A stretch of 33,301 bases of DNA from a virus (IMGVR_UViG_3300032087_006362:1-33301); one strand, 5' to 3'. Positions 1 to 6,482 are shown, counted from the first letter of the stretch. The notes: generated by a model not told the origin, from the sequence alone. Made by a program: numbers and translations.

Positions 1-115
1 CTCCAAGATCATGAATCGCACCCATTAGATTCTGATATTTAATTTGTATTGCTTCTTGTTTACTGATAATGTCTGGTATATAATGCCAACCCTTCTTTGC
101 AAATGATGAAGTCAT
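1..115 (-). CDS. Partial CDS, N-terminus of a putative 2OG-Fe(II) oxygenase-like protein
   Basis: On the minus strand an open frame begins with ATG at 115 and runs off the left edge of the window with no stop, giving 38 codons. The peptide starts MTSSFAKKGWHYIPDIISKQ. A 'KKGWHYIPDIISKQEA' type opening is reminiscent of phytanoyl-CoA dioxygenase and other 2OG-Fe(II) oxygenases, where a short strand is followed by 'ls..ea..l'. The catalytic residues would lie outside the window, so the family call is only an inference. The gene is divergent from the radical SAM gene, with about 57 bases between the start codons. An accessory modification role would fit its neighbours. Confidence 0.45.
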   Translation of the reverse strand, partial: MTSSFAKKGWHYIPDIISKQEAIQIKYQNLMGAIHDLG

Positions 116-127
116 GCTGTATCATTG

Positions 128-136
128 TGGTATAAT
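128..136 (+). promoter_or_regulatory. Candidate extended -10 promoter
   Basis: The sequence TGGTATAAT is a perfect -10 hexamer (131-136) with an upstream TGn extension. No convincing -35 box sits 17 bases upstream. It lies 37 bases before the ATG at 173, in the divergent intergenic gap, and could drive the radical SAM/FkbM pair. Motif evidence only. Confidence 0.4.
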
Positions 137-172
137 ATATAGAAGTGATTTTATCATACAAAATATTTTTTG

Positions 173-2008
173 ATGGGATATATGAATTTTGCACAAACTG
201 TATTGAGTCATGGTGGAATTATAAAACCATTAATTATCCCTGCTTATATGAATCAGGGATTGGGATTGATGAACCCATCGATTTTAAATCACAATGGCAA
301 ATTAATTGTAATTTTAAGAGCCGTAAACTATACATTTTATCATTCAGAAAAAAAGATTTTTCAACATCCGTATGGTCCTTTGACTTATCTTCATCCAGAG
401 AATGATATTAAATTGAGAACTTGGAATTATTATCTGGAACTAGATGATAAATATAATATTTCTCGCATTACTAAAATAGACACATCAAGTTTTCCGGAGA
501 AAGAACTTTGGGAATTTGTTGGTCTTGAGGATGCCCGCATATTTGAGTGGGAAGGAAAAATGTATACTTCTGGTGTTAGGAGAGATCTTGATACCAAAGG
601 AACTGGACGCATGGAATTGTGCGAGATTGATATTCGTGAGGATGAGGTAAAGGAACTTTCTAGAGTTAGAATTGAACCTCCAAATAATCCAAATTCATAT
701 TGTGAAAAAAATTGGATGCCAGTTTTAGATAAACCATATCACTATGTTAAGTGGTCAAATCCAACGGAAGTTGTCAAGGTGAATCCGGAAACTGGAACTT
801 CCGAAACTGTATTCTTAGAAAAAAGTCCACGCATTGGTGCAGATACTCGTGGAGGATCGCAACTTATTCCTTGGAAAGATTATTATGTTGCAGTCACTCA
901 TGATGTTTCATTATTTAAAAGTGAAACTGGCAGAAAAGATGCCGTTTATACACATAGATTTTTACTTTGGGATAAAGAATTTAATCTTATTAAATGGACA
1001 GATCCTTTCTCAATCATGGGAGGTCATGTAGAGTTCTGTATTGGATTGGCGCAAAAAGAAGATGATTTCTTAATGACTTTCGGGTTTCAAGATAATGCTG
1101 CTTACCTTCTCAAGTTTCATGAAAAAGTTCTTGAAGAAATGTTTGGGGATTTGAAAGTAAAACGAAATGATGATTGGAAAAAAACTCCATTCCCAACAAT
1201 GGAATTTACAACTTCGATTAATACCGAAACCGGATGTGTTGTTGATTGTGTATTCTGCCCACAAAGAACTCTTCAAAAATCTTATAAAGGTGAAAGATTT
1301 TTGAGTCTTGATAACTTTAAAAAGTGTATTGATAAAATACCAAAGGAAGTCAGAATTACATTTGCAGGATTTACTGAACCTTGGTTGAATCCAAATTGTA
1401 CTGACATGCTTTTATATGCTCATGAAATGGGACATCCAGTTTCTGTTTTTACTACAGGAATAGGAATGAAATTGGATGATATTGAAAGAATTAAAGATAT
1501 TCCTTTTGCCGGAGAACCAAATGGGGGATTTACTTTTCATCTTCCCGATAGAGAAAGAAATGCGAAGCATCCCATAACAGATCGATATATTAAAGTCGTT
1601 GAAAGATTTGGAGAACTTCGTGATAAAATACAAAACTTTAATGTAGTAGCTATGGGTGAAGTTCATGATTCTGTCAGTCATGTTTTTTCTAAGGCTCACG
1701 TTCATGATATGTGGGACAGAGCTGGAAATTTATCCCGTGAAAGTATTTTAAAACCGGAGTTATTGAATAAAAAAGATCAATATAAATCGTTTTATCACGG
1801 AGAAAAAGAAAAAACATGTGGATGTCTGGAAAAACTCTATCATAATGTGGTTCTTCCTAATGGTGATGTTTCTTTGTGTTGCCAAGACTATAATCTTGAA
1901 CACATATTAGGCAATTTGTTAGATCAAAGTTTTGAGGATGTAATTCCAAAAGATAACAGTTGCTTTAATCTTTGTAGATTTTGTATAAATGGAGTTGATC
2001 CAAAATGA
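173..2008 (+). CDS. Beta-propeller glycosidase-like domain fused to a radical SAM/SPASM domain
   Basis: This 611-residue protein joins two families. Residues about 20-330 look like the five-bladed propeller of GH130/PH1107-type glycosidase-related proteins: 'GLEDARIFEWEGKMY', 'EKNWMPV', 'RGGSQLIPWKDYYVAV' and 'HVEFCIGLA' are spaced as in that group. From about residue 340 a radical SAM domain follows, with the cluster motif CVVDCVFC (CxxxCxxC, C355, C359, C362). The C-terminus is Cys-rich (CGC, then LPNGDVSLCC, then CFNLCRFC), as in SPASM/twitch auxiliary Fe-S regions. No strong ribosome site is visible; ATG 173 is chosen, with ATG 182 as the alternative. The stop overlaps the next start by four bases (ATGA), so the two products are probably co-expressed. 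The substrate is unknown; sugar or peptide modification is an inference. Confidence 0.8.
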   Translation: MGYMNFAQTVLSHGGIIKPLIIPAYMNQGLGLMNPSILNHNGKLIVILRAVNYTFYHSEKKIFQHPYGPLTYLHPENDIKLRTWNYYLELDDKYNISRITKIDTSSFPEKELWEFVGLEDARIFEWEGKMYTSGVRRDLDTKGTGRMELCEIDIREDEVKELSRVRIEPPNNPNSYCEKNWMPVLDKPYHYVKWSNPTEVVKVNPETGTSETVFLEKSPRIGADTRGGSQLIPWKDYYVAVTHDVSLFKSETGRKDAVYTHRFLLWDKEFNLIKWTDPFSIMGGHVEFCIGLAQKEDDFLMTFGFQDNAAYLLKFHEKVLEEMFGDLKVKRNDDWKKTPFPTMEFTTSINTETGCVVDCVFCPQRTLQKSYKGERFLSLDNFKKCIDKIPKEVRITFAGFTEPWLNPNCTDMLLYAHEMGHPVSVFTTGIGMKLDDIERIKDIPFAGEPNGGFTFHLPDRERNAKHPITDRYIKVVERFGELRDKIQNFNVVAMGEVHDSVSHVFSKAHVHDMWDRAGNLSRESILKPELLNKKDQYKSFYHGEKEKTCGCLEKLYHNVVLPNGDVSLCCQDYNLEHILGNLLDQSFEDVIPKDNSCFNLCRFCINGVDPK

Positions 2009-3897
2009 ATGACTTACAAAAACTTCTGAATGGTTTTATCAAAAACCCAGAAGATCCTGATATTAATTTTCAACTTGGAAATTATTATTTTTCTATAGAT
2101 CAAACTGCTTCTGCAGTTTCATATTACATTAGAACATCTGAAAGAACCGAAGATCAAAAACTTGCATACACATGTTTATTGGCTGCGGCAAATTGCTTTG
2201 ACCTTCAGGGTTGTCGTAGTAATTCTGTGAGGGGAATGTTAAAAAATGCAATATCAATGCTTCCATCTAGACCAGAAGGTTACTTTCTTCTTTCTAGATT
2301 TTATGAGAGAGAAAAGAATTATCAAGATTCATACTTAATTGCATCAATAGGTGAAAAAATATGTGATAAAAATTGTGAATCATTGGAAATTGATGTTGGA
2401 TATCCCGGATTTTATGGGATTGTTTTTGAAAAAGCTGTCTCAGCATGGCATTGTGGATTGTGTGATGAGTCCTGCACTCTTCATCAAAAACTAAAAACGG
2501 AGTATCACATTGATACTATACATATGCAAGCTGTTGATAGTAATATTGAAAGATTATTTAAGGGTAGGATTAAAAATGAAAATTATGTTTGGCATGATCC
2601 AATTCCATATAATAAAGAAAAACTGAATTCCTTGAGATATAAATTTTCTGGATCTGAAAATATTGAAAAAAATTATGCTCAGGTCTATCAAGATTTGTTT
2701 GTTCTTTCTATGTTAAATGGAAAAAGAAATGGATGTTTTCTTGAAATTGGAGGATCGAGACCTTACTTTGGAAATAATACTGCTCTTTTGGAAGAAGGTT
2801 TTGGTTGGTGTGGTGTCTCAATAGAATTTAATGAAGAATTTTCTAAGCAGTATCGTGAAGCACGTAAAAAAACCAGTACAATTTGTGCCGATGCCACTAA
2901 AATAGATTATAGTCAATTAATAAATGAGTATTATAAGGATGAAGTTATTGATTATCTTCAATTAGATATTGATCCTCCAGATGCAACTTATGAAGTGCTT
3001 TTGAAAATTCCTTTTGACAAATATAAATTTAGAGTGATCACGTATGAACATGATTTTTACAATAGTAACTATAAATCATATAGAGAAAAATCTAGAGAGT
3101 ATTTGAAGTCGAAGGGGTATGTCATGGTTGTTGGTGACATATCTCCAGATGATAAAACACCATTTGAAGACTGGTGGGTTCATCCAGATTTTGTGGATGA
3201 AAATATACTTAACATGATGAGTGATAAATCTGATAAGATTAATAAAGTTGATGATTATATGTTCTCTGGAGATTATTATGCAGAATTTGAAACAGATCGA
3301 TATATAAGAACAAAATTCTTCTCTGATTTTTCTTATCAGGGAACTATGGTTGAAGTTGGTGCTGGTCCACCAACATTCATTAGTTCTTCTAAACATTTTA
3401 GAAATAATGGTTGGAGAACAATTTGTGTCGATCCAAATCCCAAATTTGTTGAGCAACATCAAAAAGAGGGAAGTGAAATATATCAGTATGCCTGTTATAA
3501 CAAAAACGGAAAGTCAAAATTTACTGTTAATTTAAATAATGATGATTGGTATTCTGAAGAAAATGATGGAGTCAGTTTTTCTTCACTTGGAATTAGATAT
3601 GAAGGAGTTCCAAAACATAATACTCAAGAAACCATAGAAGTTAAAACAATAAAATTAGACACTCTTCTTAAAAAAATAGATGCCAAATCTATTGATATTC
3701 TTTCCATCGATGTTGAGGGATGGGAAATGGAAGTGCTTCAGGGATTTAATCATGTAAAATATAAACCAAAGGTAATTGTTTTGGAAAATTATCAGAATAA
3801 ATTAGACTATGAAAAATATATGAATGATATTGGATATGAAAAGGATGTTAATCTTGGATACAATCAAGTGTATGTTAGAATCAAAGATGAAGAATAA
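2005..3897 (+). CDS. TPR protein with two tandem FkbM-type methyltransferase domains
   Basis: This is a 630-residue protein with three parts. Residues about 1-190 are helical with TPR-like periodicity ('DPDINFQLGNYYFSIDQTASAVSYY', 'PSRPEGYFLLSRFYEREKNYQDSY'). Residues about 222-405 resemble a FkbM methyltransferase: 'YAQVYQDLFVLSML' is followed by the SAM-site motif 'GCFLEIGG', then 'IEFNEEF' and 'DYLQLDID'. Residues about 432-630 contain a second, clearer FkbM domain with 'GTMVEVGAGPP', 'CVDPNPKF', 'DILSIDVEGWEMEVLQG' and 'PKVIVLENY'. FkbM enzymes O-methylate small molecules or sugars. Translation is coupled to the upstream radical SAM gene by an ATGA overlap. Two methyltransferase domains in one chain are unusual. 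The substrate is unknown. Confidence 0.8.
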   Translation: MNDLQKLLNGFIKNPEDPDINFQLGNYYFSIDQTASAVSYYIRTSERTEDQKLAYTCLLAAANCFDLQGCRSNSVRGMLKNAISMLPSRPEGYFLLSRFYEREKNYQDSYLIASIGEKICDKNCESLEIDVGYPGFYGIVFEKAVSAWHCGLCDESCTLHQKLKTEYHIDTIHMQAVDSNIERLFKGRIKNENYVWHDPIPYNKEKLNSLRYKFSGSENIEKNYAQVYQDLFVLSMLNGKRNGCFLEIGGSRPYFGNNTALLEEGFGWCGVSIEFNEEFSKQYREARKKTSTICADATKIDYSQLINEYYKDEVIDYLQLDIDPPDATYEVLLKIPFDKYKFRVITYEHDFYNSNYKSYREKSREYLKSKGYVMVVGDISPDDKTPFEDWWVHPDFVDENILNMMSDKSDKINKVDDYMFSGDYYAEFETDRYIRTKFFSDFSYQGTMVEVGAGPPTFISSSKHFRNNGWRTICVDPNPKFVEQHQKEGSEIYQYACYNKNGKSKFTVNLNNDDWYSEENDGVSFSSLGIRYEGVPKHNTQETIEVKTIKLDTLLKKIDAKSIDILSIDVEGWEMEVLQGFNHVKYKPKVIVLENYQNKLDYEKYMNDIGYEKDVNLGYNQVYVRIKDEE

Positions 3898-3933
3898 AAC
3901 TTTTTTATCAAACAATATATAATAAAAAGATTA

Positions 3934-4179
3934 ATGATGAATTTTACTGTATACACAAAAGATGATTGCCCTTATTGCTATAAGGTTAAACAAGTGTTAG
4001 AATTAACAGGAAGTAAATTTGTTTCTTTTAATCTTGGAAAAGATTTTTCAAAGGAAGAATTTTATGATATCTTTGGAGAAGGTTCAACTTTTCCTCAAAT
4101 AATCTGTGACGATAAAAAAATAGGAGGGTGTGTTGACACAATCAAATTCCTCAGAGAACAACAGGTCATCAAATCCTGA
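3934..4179 (+). CDS. Glutaredoxin
   Basis: The small 81-residue protein has the glutaredoxin fold signatures: an N-terminal strand 'FTVYTKDDCPYC' with the CPYC redox pair (C12, C15), the cis-proline segment 'STFPQI' and the glutathione-binding 'IGGCVDTIKFL'. It probably reduces phage or host ribonucleotide reductase or other disulfides, as phage NrdC/Grx proteins do. An alternative start lies at the next ATG (3937). A TATAAT hexamer at 3918-3923 could be a -10 box, but no -35 is visible. The two glycine codons near its end form an AGGAGG sequence that could serve the overlapping downstream frame. Confidence 0.92.
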   Translation: MMNFTVYTKDDCPYCYKVKQVLELTGSKFVSFNLGKDFSKEEFYDIFGEGSTFPQIICDDKKIGGCVDTIKFLREQQVIKS

Positions 4180-4384
4180 CCTAAATAAATCAGATAGCCA
4201 CACTAATCGTGGTGTTGAGTTTCTAATTAATGGAGGTAAAAGAAAGCAGACGCAACCATTTCACATCATCTTCGAAAAGATGGTTTGCTTTCTGAGACGG
4301 GAAGTCACCATCTATTTCGAATTTTCCATTAAATCACGGAAAAGAATAGTAGTTTCCCGAGGTAAGAACAATGTTAGCAGTTAG
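4133..4384 (+). CDS. Hypothetical basic protein with TTG start, overlapping glutaredoxin
   Basis: An open frame of 83 codons begins inside the 3' end of the glutaredoxin gene and ends 14 bases into the next gene. There is no early ATG. TTG at 4133 is preceded, five bases upstream, by a perfect AGGAGG at 4122-4127; GTG at 4130 is closer to it. The product ends in a very basic, strand-like segment ('MVCFLRREVTIYFEF', 'SIKSRKRIVV'). I do not recognise a domain, though it resembles short conserved cyanophage hypotheticals. The DNA also contains hairpins (CATCTT-CGAA-AAGATG near 4270, and CGGGAA pairing with a distant TTCCCG), so a structured RNA or leader is a real alternative. Confidence 0.45.
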   Translation: MTQSNSSENNRSSNPDLNKSDSHTNRGVEFLINGGKRKQTQPFHIIFEKMVCFLRREVTIYFEFSIKSRKRIVVSRGKNNVSS

Positions 4385-4595
4385 TTTAGTTTTTGGTTCT
4401 TTTTTAACCATTTTGTTTCTAATACTAGGTACTCTCATTGGTTGGACTGCTAGAGAATATATGATGAACTATCGGGAAGTGCCAAGACCTCATCCCGAAA
4501 TGTTTGATGAGCAAGGTAATTTAATTCCTGATGAAGTAATCGCATTTAATTTTGAAAATTATGACTACAACAACGAAGAAGAAGACGACGACTAG
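4371..4595 (+). CDS. Small single-pass membrane protein
   Basis: This 74-residue protein starts at ATG 4371, with GAGGTAAG a few bases upstream as ribosome site. Residues about 3-25 ('VSLVFGSFLTILFLILGTLI') form one hydrophobic helix with no lysine or arginine, followed by 'GWTAREYMMNYREVPRPHPEMF' and a very acidic tail (NNEEEDDD). It is probably an inner-membrane protein with the acidic tail on one side. The last 35 bases overlap the start of the following gene in another frame. Similar small proteins of unknown function occur in marine cyanophages; the function is unknown. Confidence 0.75.
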   Translation: MLAVSLVFGSFLTILFLILGTLIGWTAREYMMNYREVPRPHPEMFDEQGNLIPDEVIAFNFENYDYNNEEEDDD

Positions 4596-5139
4596 TACAA
4601 CATCATTAGAACTTCCAAGAAATCCTTTTGCTTTTGAAGTTCTAAGTCTTGTATCAAAACAAAGAAGCAAGGCAAAAAAGATTGAAGTTCTCAAAAAATA
4701 TGAACATCCCTCTTTAAAAGCAATTTTTATTTGGAATTTTGATGAGACTGTAATTTCTGTTCTTCCTGCGGGGGATGTTCCTTATTCTGGGTTTGAAGAT
4801 CAGGCAAAGTCCAATGGAACCCTGAGCACTAAGATTGATGAAGAGGTTCGTAGAATGCATGAAACTGACTCCTTCTCTATGGGTTCAGGTGATAAGAATG
4901 GTCATACCACAATTCGTAGGGAGTTTAAAAACTTTTATCATTTTGTTAAAGGTGGTAATGATGGTATGAGTAATATTCGTCGTGAGACAATGTTTATTAA
5001 TGTTCTTGAGGGATTGCATCCACTTGAGGCAGAGATTGTTTGTCTTTGTAAGGACAAAAAACTCTCTGATAAGTATAAGATCACAAAAGAAATTATTGCA
5101 GAAGCATATCCAGATATTAGTTGGGGTGGTAGAAGCTAA
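4561..5139 (+). CDS. Conserved cyanophage protein, DUF6433-like
   Basis: The product has 192 residues from ATG 4561. An in-frame TTG at 4552 is less likely as the start. After a Thr/Lys-rich N-terminus comes 'LPRNPFAFEVLSLVSKQRSKAKKIEVLKKYE', then 'LKAIFIWNFDETVISVLP' and the C-terminal 'ETMFINVLEGLHPLEAEIVCLCKDKKLSDKYKIT'. The overall layout matches a family annotated as DUF6433 in T4-like cyanophages, whose function is not known. The start codon lies inside the acidic tail of the upstream gene, and the next gene begins two bases after the stop, so it is part of a small operon. No catalytic motif is visible. Confidence 0.75.
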   Translation: MTTTTKKKTTTSTTSLELPRNPFAFEVLSLVSKQRSKAKKIEVLKKYEHPSLKAIFIWNFDETVISVLPAGDVPYSGFEDQAKSNGTLSTKIDEEVRRMHETDSFSMGSGDKNGHTTIRREFKNFYHFVKGGNDGMSNIRRETMFINVLEGLHPLEAEIVCLCKDKKLSDKYKITKEIIAEAYPDISWGGRS

Positions 5140-5141
5140 CT

Positions 5142-5396
5142 ATGAAAATTCTTTATGAAGATTGTGACCCAGATAAGGCAAAAGATAAATCACTTCCTTA
5201 TACTGCATATTTGATAGAGTATAAAAAAGAAGGACAGTCTCATTATGATGTTGCCCTTGCAAAAAAGATGGTTGATATCTTTGATTACTATTGGGATAAG
5301 TATCGTAATGACTTTGTAAACATGACACAGAGTGAGGGTAGAATCAATCCCAAACTGTGGGGTAATGAACCACCAAAAACCAAAACGAAAAAATAA
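5142..5396 (+). CDS. Conserved cyanophage hypothetical protein (84 aa)
   Basis: This soluble 84-residue protein reads 'MKILYEDCDPDKAKDKSLPY', then 'AYLIEYKKEGQSHYDVALAKK', 'VDIFDYYWDKYRNDF', 'EGRINPKLWGNEPPK' and a lysine-rich end. The 'DYYWDKY...GRINPKLWG' segment resembles small conserved proteins of T4-like cyanophages that have no assigned role. It starts two bases after the stop of the preceding gene, and the closing lysine codons run up to a transcription boundary (an early promoter 70 bases on). It is not gp33; that gene is found at 9411. Confidence 0.75.
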   Translation: MKILYEDCDPDKAKDKSLPYTAYLIEYKKEGQSHYDVALAKKMVDIFDYYWDKYRNDFVNMTQSEGRINPKLWGNEPPKTKTKK

Positions 5397-5468
5397 TTCC
5401 AAAAAAGTCGAGAAAAAATCTCCGGAAAATTTTTGGTCTGTAGGGTCGATCCTAAAATTGACCCCCCC

Positions 5469-5497
5469 TTGACTAAATAAGGTATAAGGTCTATAAT
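5469..5497 (+). promoter_or_regulatory. Strong sigma70-type early promoter with a palindrome over the -10 box
   Basis: TTGACT (5469-5474) and TATAAT (5492-5497) are separated by exactly 17 bases. The -10 box sits inside a 6-bp-arm inverted repeat, GGTCTA-TAA-TAGACC (5488-5502), which could be an operator or just chance. The hairpin-like GGGTCGAT/ATTGACCC at about 5447-5465 upstream lacks a T-run, so I do not call a terminator there. Transcription would start near 5504, right at the first CGTTCATCC box of the leader repeat. Confidence 0.8.
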
Positions 5498-5505
5498 AGA
5501 CCTGT

Positions 5506-5557
5506 CGTTCATCCAGGAAACTGGACGCAAGTAAGTCGCGGAACGGAGCGTTCATCC
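5506..5557 (+). repeat. Leader repeat element, copy 1 (CGTTCATCC ... GGACGCAA ... GGAACG-GAG-CGTTCATCC)
   Basis: This untranslated leader holds CGTTCATCC at 5506-5514, GGACGCAAGTAAG at 5523-5535, GGAACG at 5540-5545 and a second CGTTCATCC at 5549-5557, two bases before an ATG. GAACG and CGTTC form a 5-bp stem around a GAG loop. No Shine-Dalgarno sequence is otherwise present before the ATG, so the element may replace or control it. Related copies occur at 5732-5796 and 6336-6371. Confidence 0.75.
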
Positions 5558-5558
5558 T

Positions 5559-5732
5559 ATGATTGAGTTACTACTATTATCTAATTTACATAGTCCTCCA
5601 AACATGACTTGTCAGCAAGTTAGAGAGGTGGCAGAAACCGTACTGGATTCTGATATGTCTCAACAAGATAAGCAAAGATTCTTATCTCGTTTGTTTGGAC
5701 AGCATATGATGCTAAAGTGTCTTAAGAAATAG
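5559..5732 (+). CDS. Small hypothetical early protein (57 aa)
   Basis: The frame runs from ATG 5559 to TAG 5730-5732 and encodes 57 residues, starting MIELLLLSNLHSPPNMTCQQ and ending 'DKQRFLSRLFGQHMMLKCLKK'. It looks helical and soluble, and no domain is recognised. Similar short proteins are common downstream of early promoters in cyanophages, and an early host-takeover role would be a guess. The start follows the CGTTCATCC box of the leader element after one base, and the stop codon merges with the next copy (the G of TAG is the first G of GGACGCAA). The gene is therefore bracketed by repeat copies. Confidence 0.65.
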   Translation: MIELLLLSNLHSPPNMTCQQVREVAETVLDSDMSQQDKQRFLSRLFGQHMMLKCLKK

Positions 5733-5796
5733 GACGCAAACGACTAAAGGAACGACTGAAGGAAACACTTTTATAAATAAAAGTGTACGTTCATCC
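5732..5796 (+). repeat. Leader repeat element, copy 2, with an expanded loop
   Basis: GGACGCAA (5732-5739) and GGAACG (5749-5754) are spaced 17 bases apart, start to start, exactly as in copy 1. CGTTCATCC closes the element at 5788-5796. Where copy 1 has a three-base loop between GGAACG and CGTTC, this copy has 33 bases, which include the 22-base hairpin with the late promoter. Confidence 0.75.
5765..5786 (+). promoter_or_regulatory. Perfect 10-bp hairpin containing a T4-type late promoter
   Basis: ACACTTTTAT (5765-5774), AA, and ATAAAAGTGT (5777-5786) form a perfect inverted repeat with a two-base centre. The octamer TATAAATA, the T4-family late promoter consensus, lies across the centre at 5772-5779. 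Late transcription should start near 5786, so late transcripts would lack the hairpin's 5' arm while read-through early transcripts would contain it whole. It sits 19 bases before the HNH endonuclease ATG. Confidence 0.75.
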
Positions 5797-5805
5797 CATC
5801 AGATA

Positions 5806-6354
5806 ATGAGGCAGTGCTCTAAATGTTCTGAATATAAACCTTTATCTTCTTTCTACTCTCAAAAGAATAGAAATGGTTCAATCACATTGAAACAACAATG
5901 TAAAGAGTGTTATAATAAGTCCCGCAAGGATAAGTATAACGGTGATAAAGAATTTAGAACTAAACGAGCAAAACAAATTCAACAGTATAAAAGTGAGAGG
6001 GAATCATCCGATAGTGAATTCTATTTAAGAAAGCATCTATCAAGAAGAATTAGACAAACTTTGGTAAAACAGGGTGAATCTAAAATTCTCTTTAATCAAT
6101 ATGGTATTGATGTAAACTCAATATTGTTGAATATTGGAGAAAGACCTTCTCCAGATTATCATTTGGATCATATTCTTCCAGTTTCTGCTTTTGATTTTAC
6201 AGATCCATTTCAAGTATGGGCTTGTAATCATAAAGATAATTTAAGATGGTTAGAATCTAAAAAGAATATGGAAAAAAGTGATAAACATTCTCCAGAAGAT
6301 CTTTTAAAGTATCTGCAAGAGATGAAATCTGAATGGGACGCAAGTAGAGCATAA
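5806..6354 (+). CDS. HNH endonuclease with N-terminal zinc finger
   Basis: This 182-residue protein starts with a zinc-binding unit (C4, C7, C32, C35: 'CSKCSEYKPLSSFY' and 'CKECYNKSRK'). A basic linker follows, then a C-terminal HNH nuclease core: 'YHLDHILPVSAFDF' (D121, H122) and 'NHKDNLRWLESKKNMEKSD' (N145, N154). This arrangement is typical of free-standing phage homing endonucleases, which cut DNA at cognate sites to spread their own gene. The start ATG 5806 has no clear Shine-Dalgarno site and is preceded by the leader element and the hairpin/late promoter. The last codons (encoding DASRA) contain part of the third repeat copy, so the gene end and repeat are fused. Confidence 0.88.
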   Translation: MRQCSKCSEYKPLSSFYSQKNRNGSITLKQQCKECYNKSRKDKYNGDKEFRTKRAKQIQQYKSERESSDSEFYLRKHLSRRIRQTLVKQGESKILFNQYGIDVNSILLNIGERPSPDYHLDHILPVSAFDFTDPFQVWACNHKDNLRWLESKKNMEKSDKHSPEDLLKYLQEMKSEWDASRA

Positions 6355-6371
6355 GGGAACGGTACGTTCGG
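6336..6371 (+). repeat. Leader repeat element, copy 3, overlapping the HNH gene end
   Basis: GGACGCAAGTA (6336-6346) lies within the final HNH codons. GGAACG (6356-6361), GTA and CGTTC (6365-6369) follow, giving the same 5-bp stem (GAACG/CGTTC) with a different three-base loop. The ATCC part of the closing box is replaced by GG. The spacing GGACGCAA to GGAACG is 20 bases here against 17 in the other copies. Confidence 0.65.
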
Positions 6372-6482
6372 AAAGGAAATCATCTCAACCTTTCTGCGTT
6401 CTATGCTCCAAGGAACGGGAACTCGGATCACCCTACGGGGTTAAAGGAGAAAAAACTACCCATTCTTTTAGGAGTACCTACA
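6355..6482 (+). other. Leader of the DUF4278 gene
   Basis: These 128 bases contain no gene that I can support. They hold the distal part of repeat copy 3, a diverged GGAACGGGAACTCGG sequence near 6414, the GC-rich segment ACCCTACGGGGTT and, at the end, TTTTAGGAG, a good ribosome site for the gene starting at 6483. No sigma70 promoter is evident. Confidence 0.5.

Noticed and set aside
145-405. Plus-strand frame overlapping the start of the radical SAM gene
   Set aside because: It lies in another frame of a clearly coding region and shows no recognisable protein pattern.
3918-3923. TATAAT before glutaredoxin as a full promoter
   Set aside because: No -35 box and no TGn extension are present, and AT-rich DNA gives such hexamers by chance.
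4181-4190. Late promoter CTAAATAAAT
   Set aside because: It does not contain the full ATAAATA core and the nearest supported start is far away.
5142-5396. Identification of this 84-residue protein as gp33
   Set aside because: The frame at 9411 matches T4 gp33 much better and is in the correct gene order before gp59.
5440-5468. Terminator before the early promoter (GGGTCGAT / ATTGACCC)
   Set aside because: The stem has a mismatch and is followed by a C-run, not a T-run.
5190-5555. 121- and 80-residue minus-strand frames over the early promoter region
   Set aside because: They run through the promoter and leader elements on the opposite strand and look non-coding.
5506-6371. An integron attC site for the GGAACG/CGTTC elements
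   Set aside because: The arms lack the attC core consensus (GTTRRRY) and there is no integron integrase in the window. Only the general idea of a cassette border is kept.
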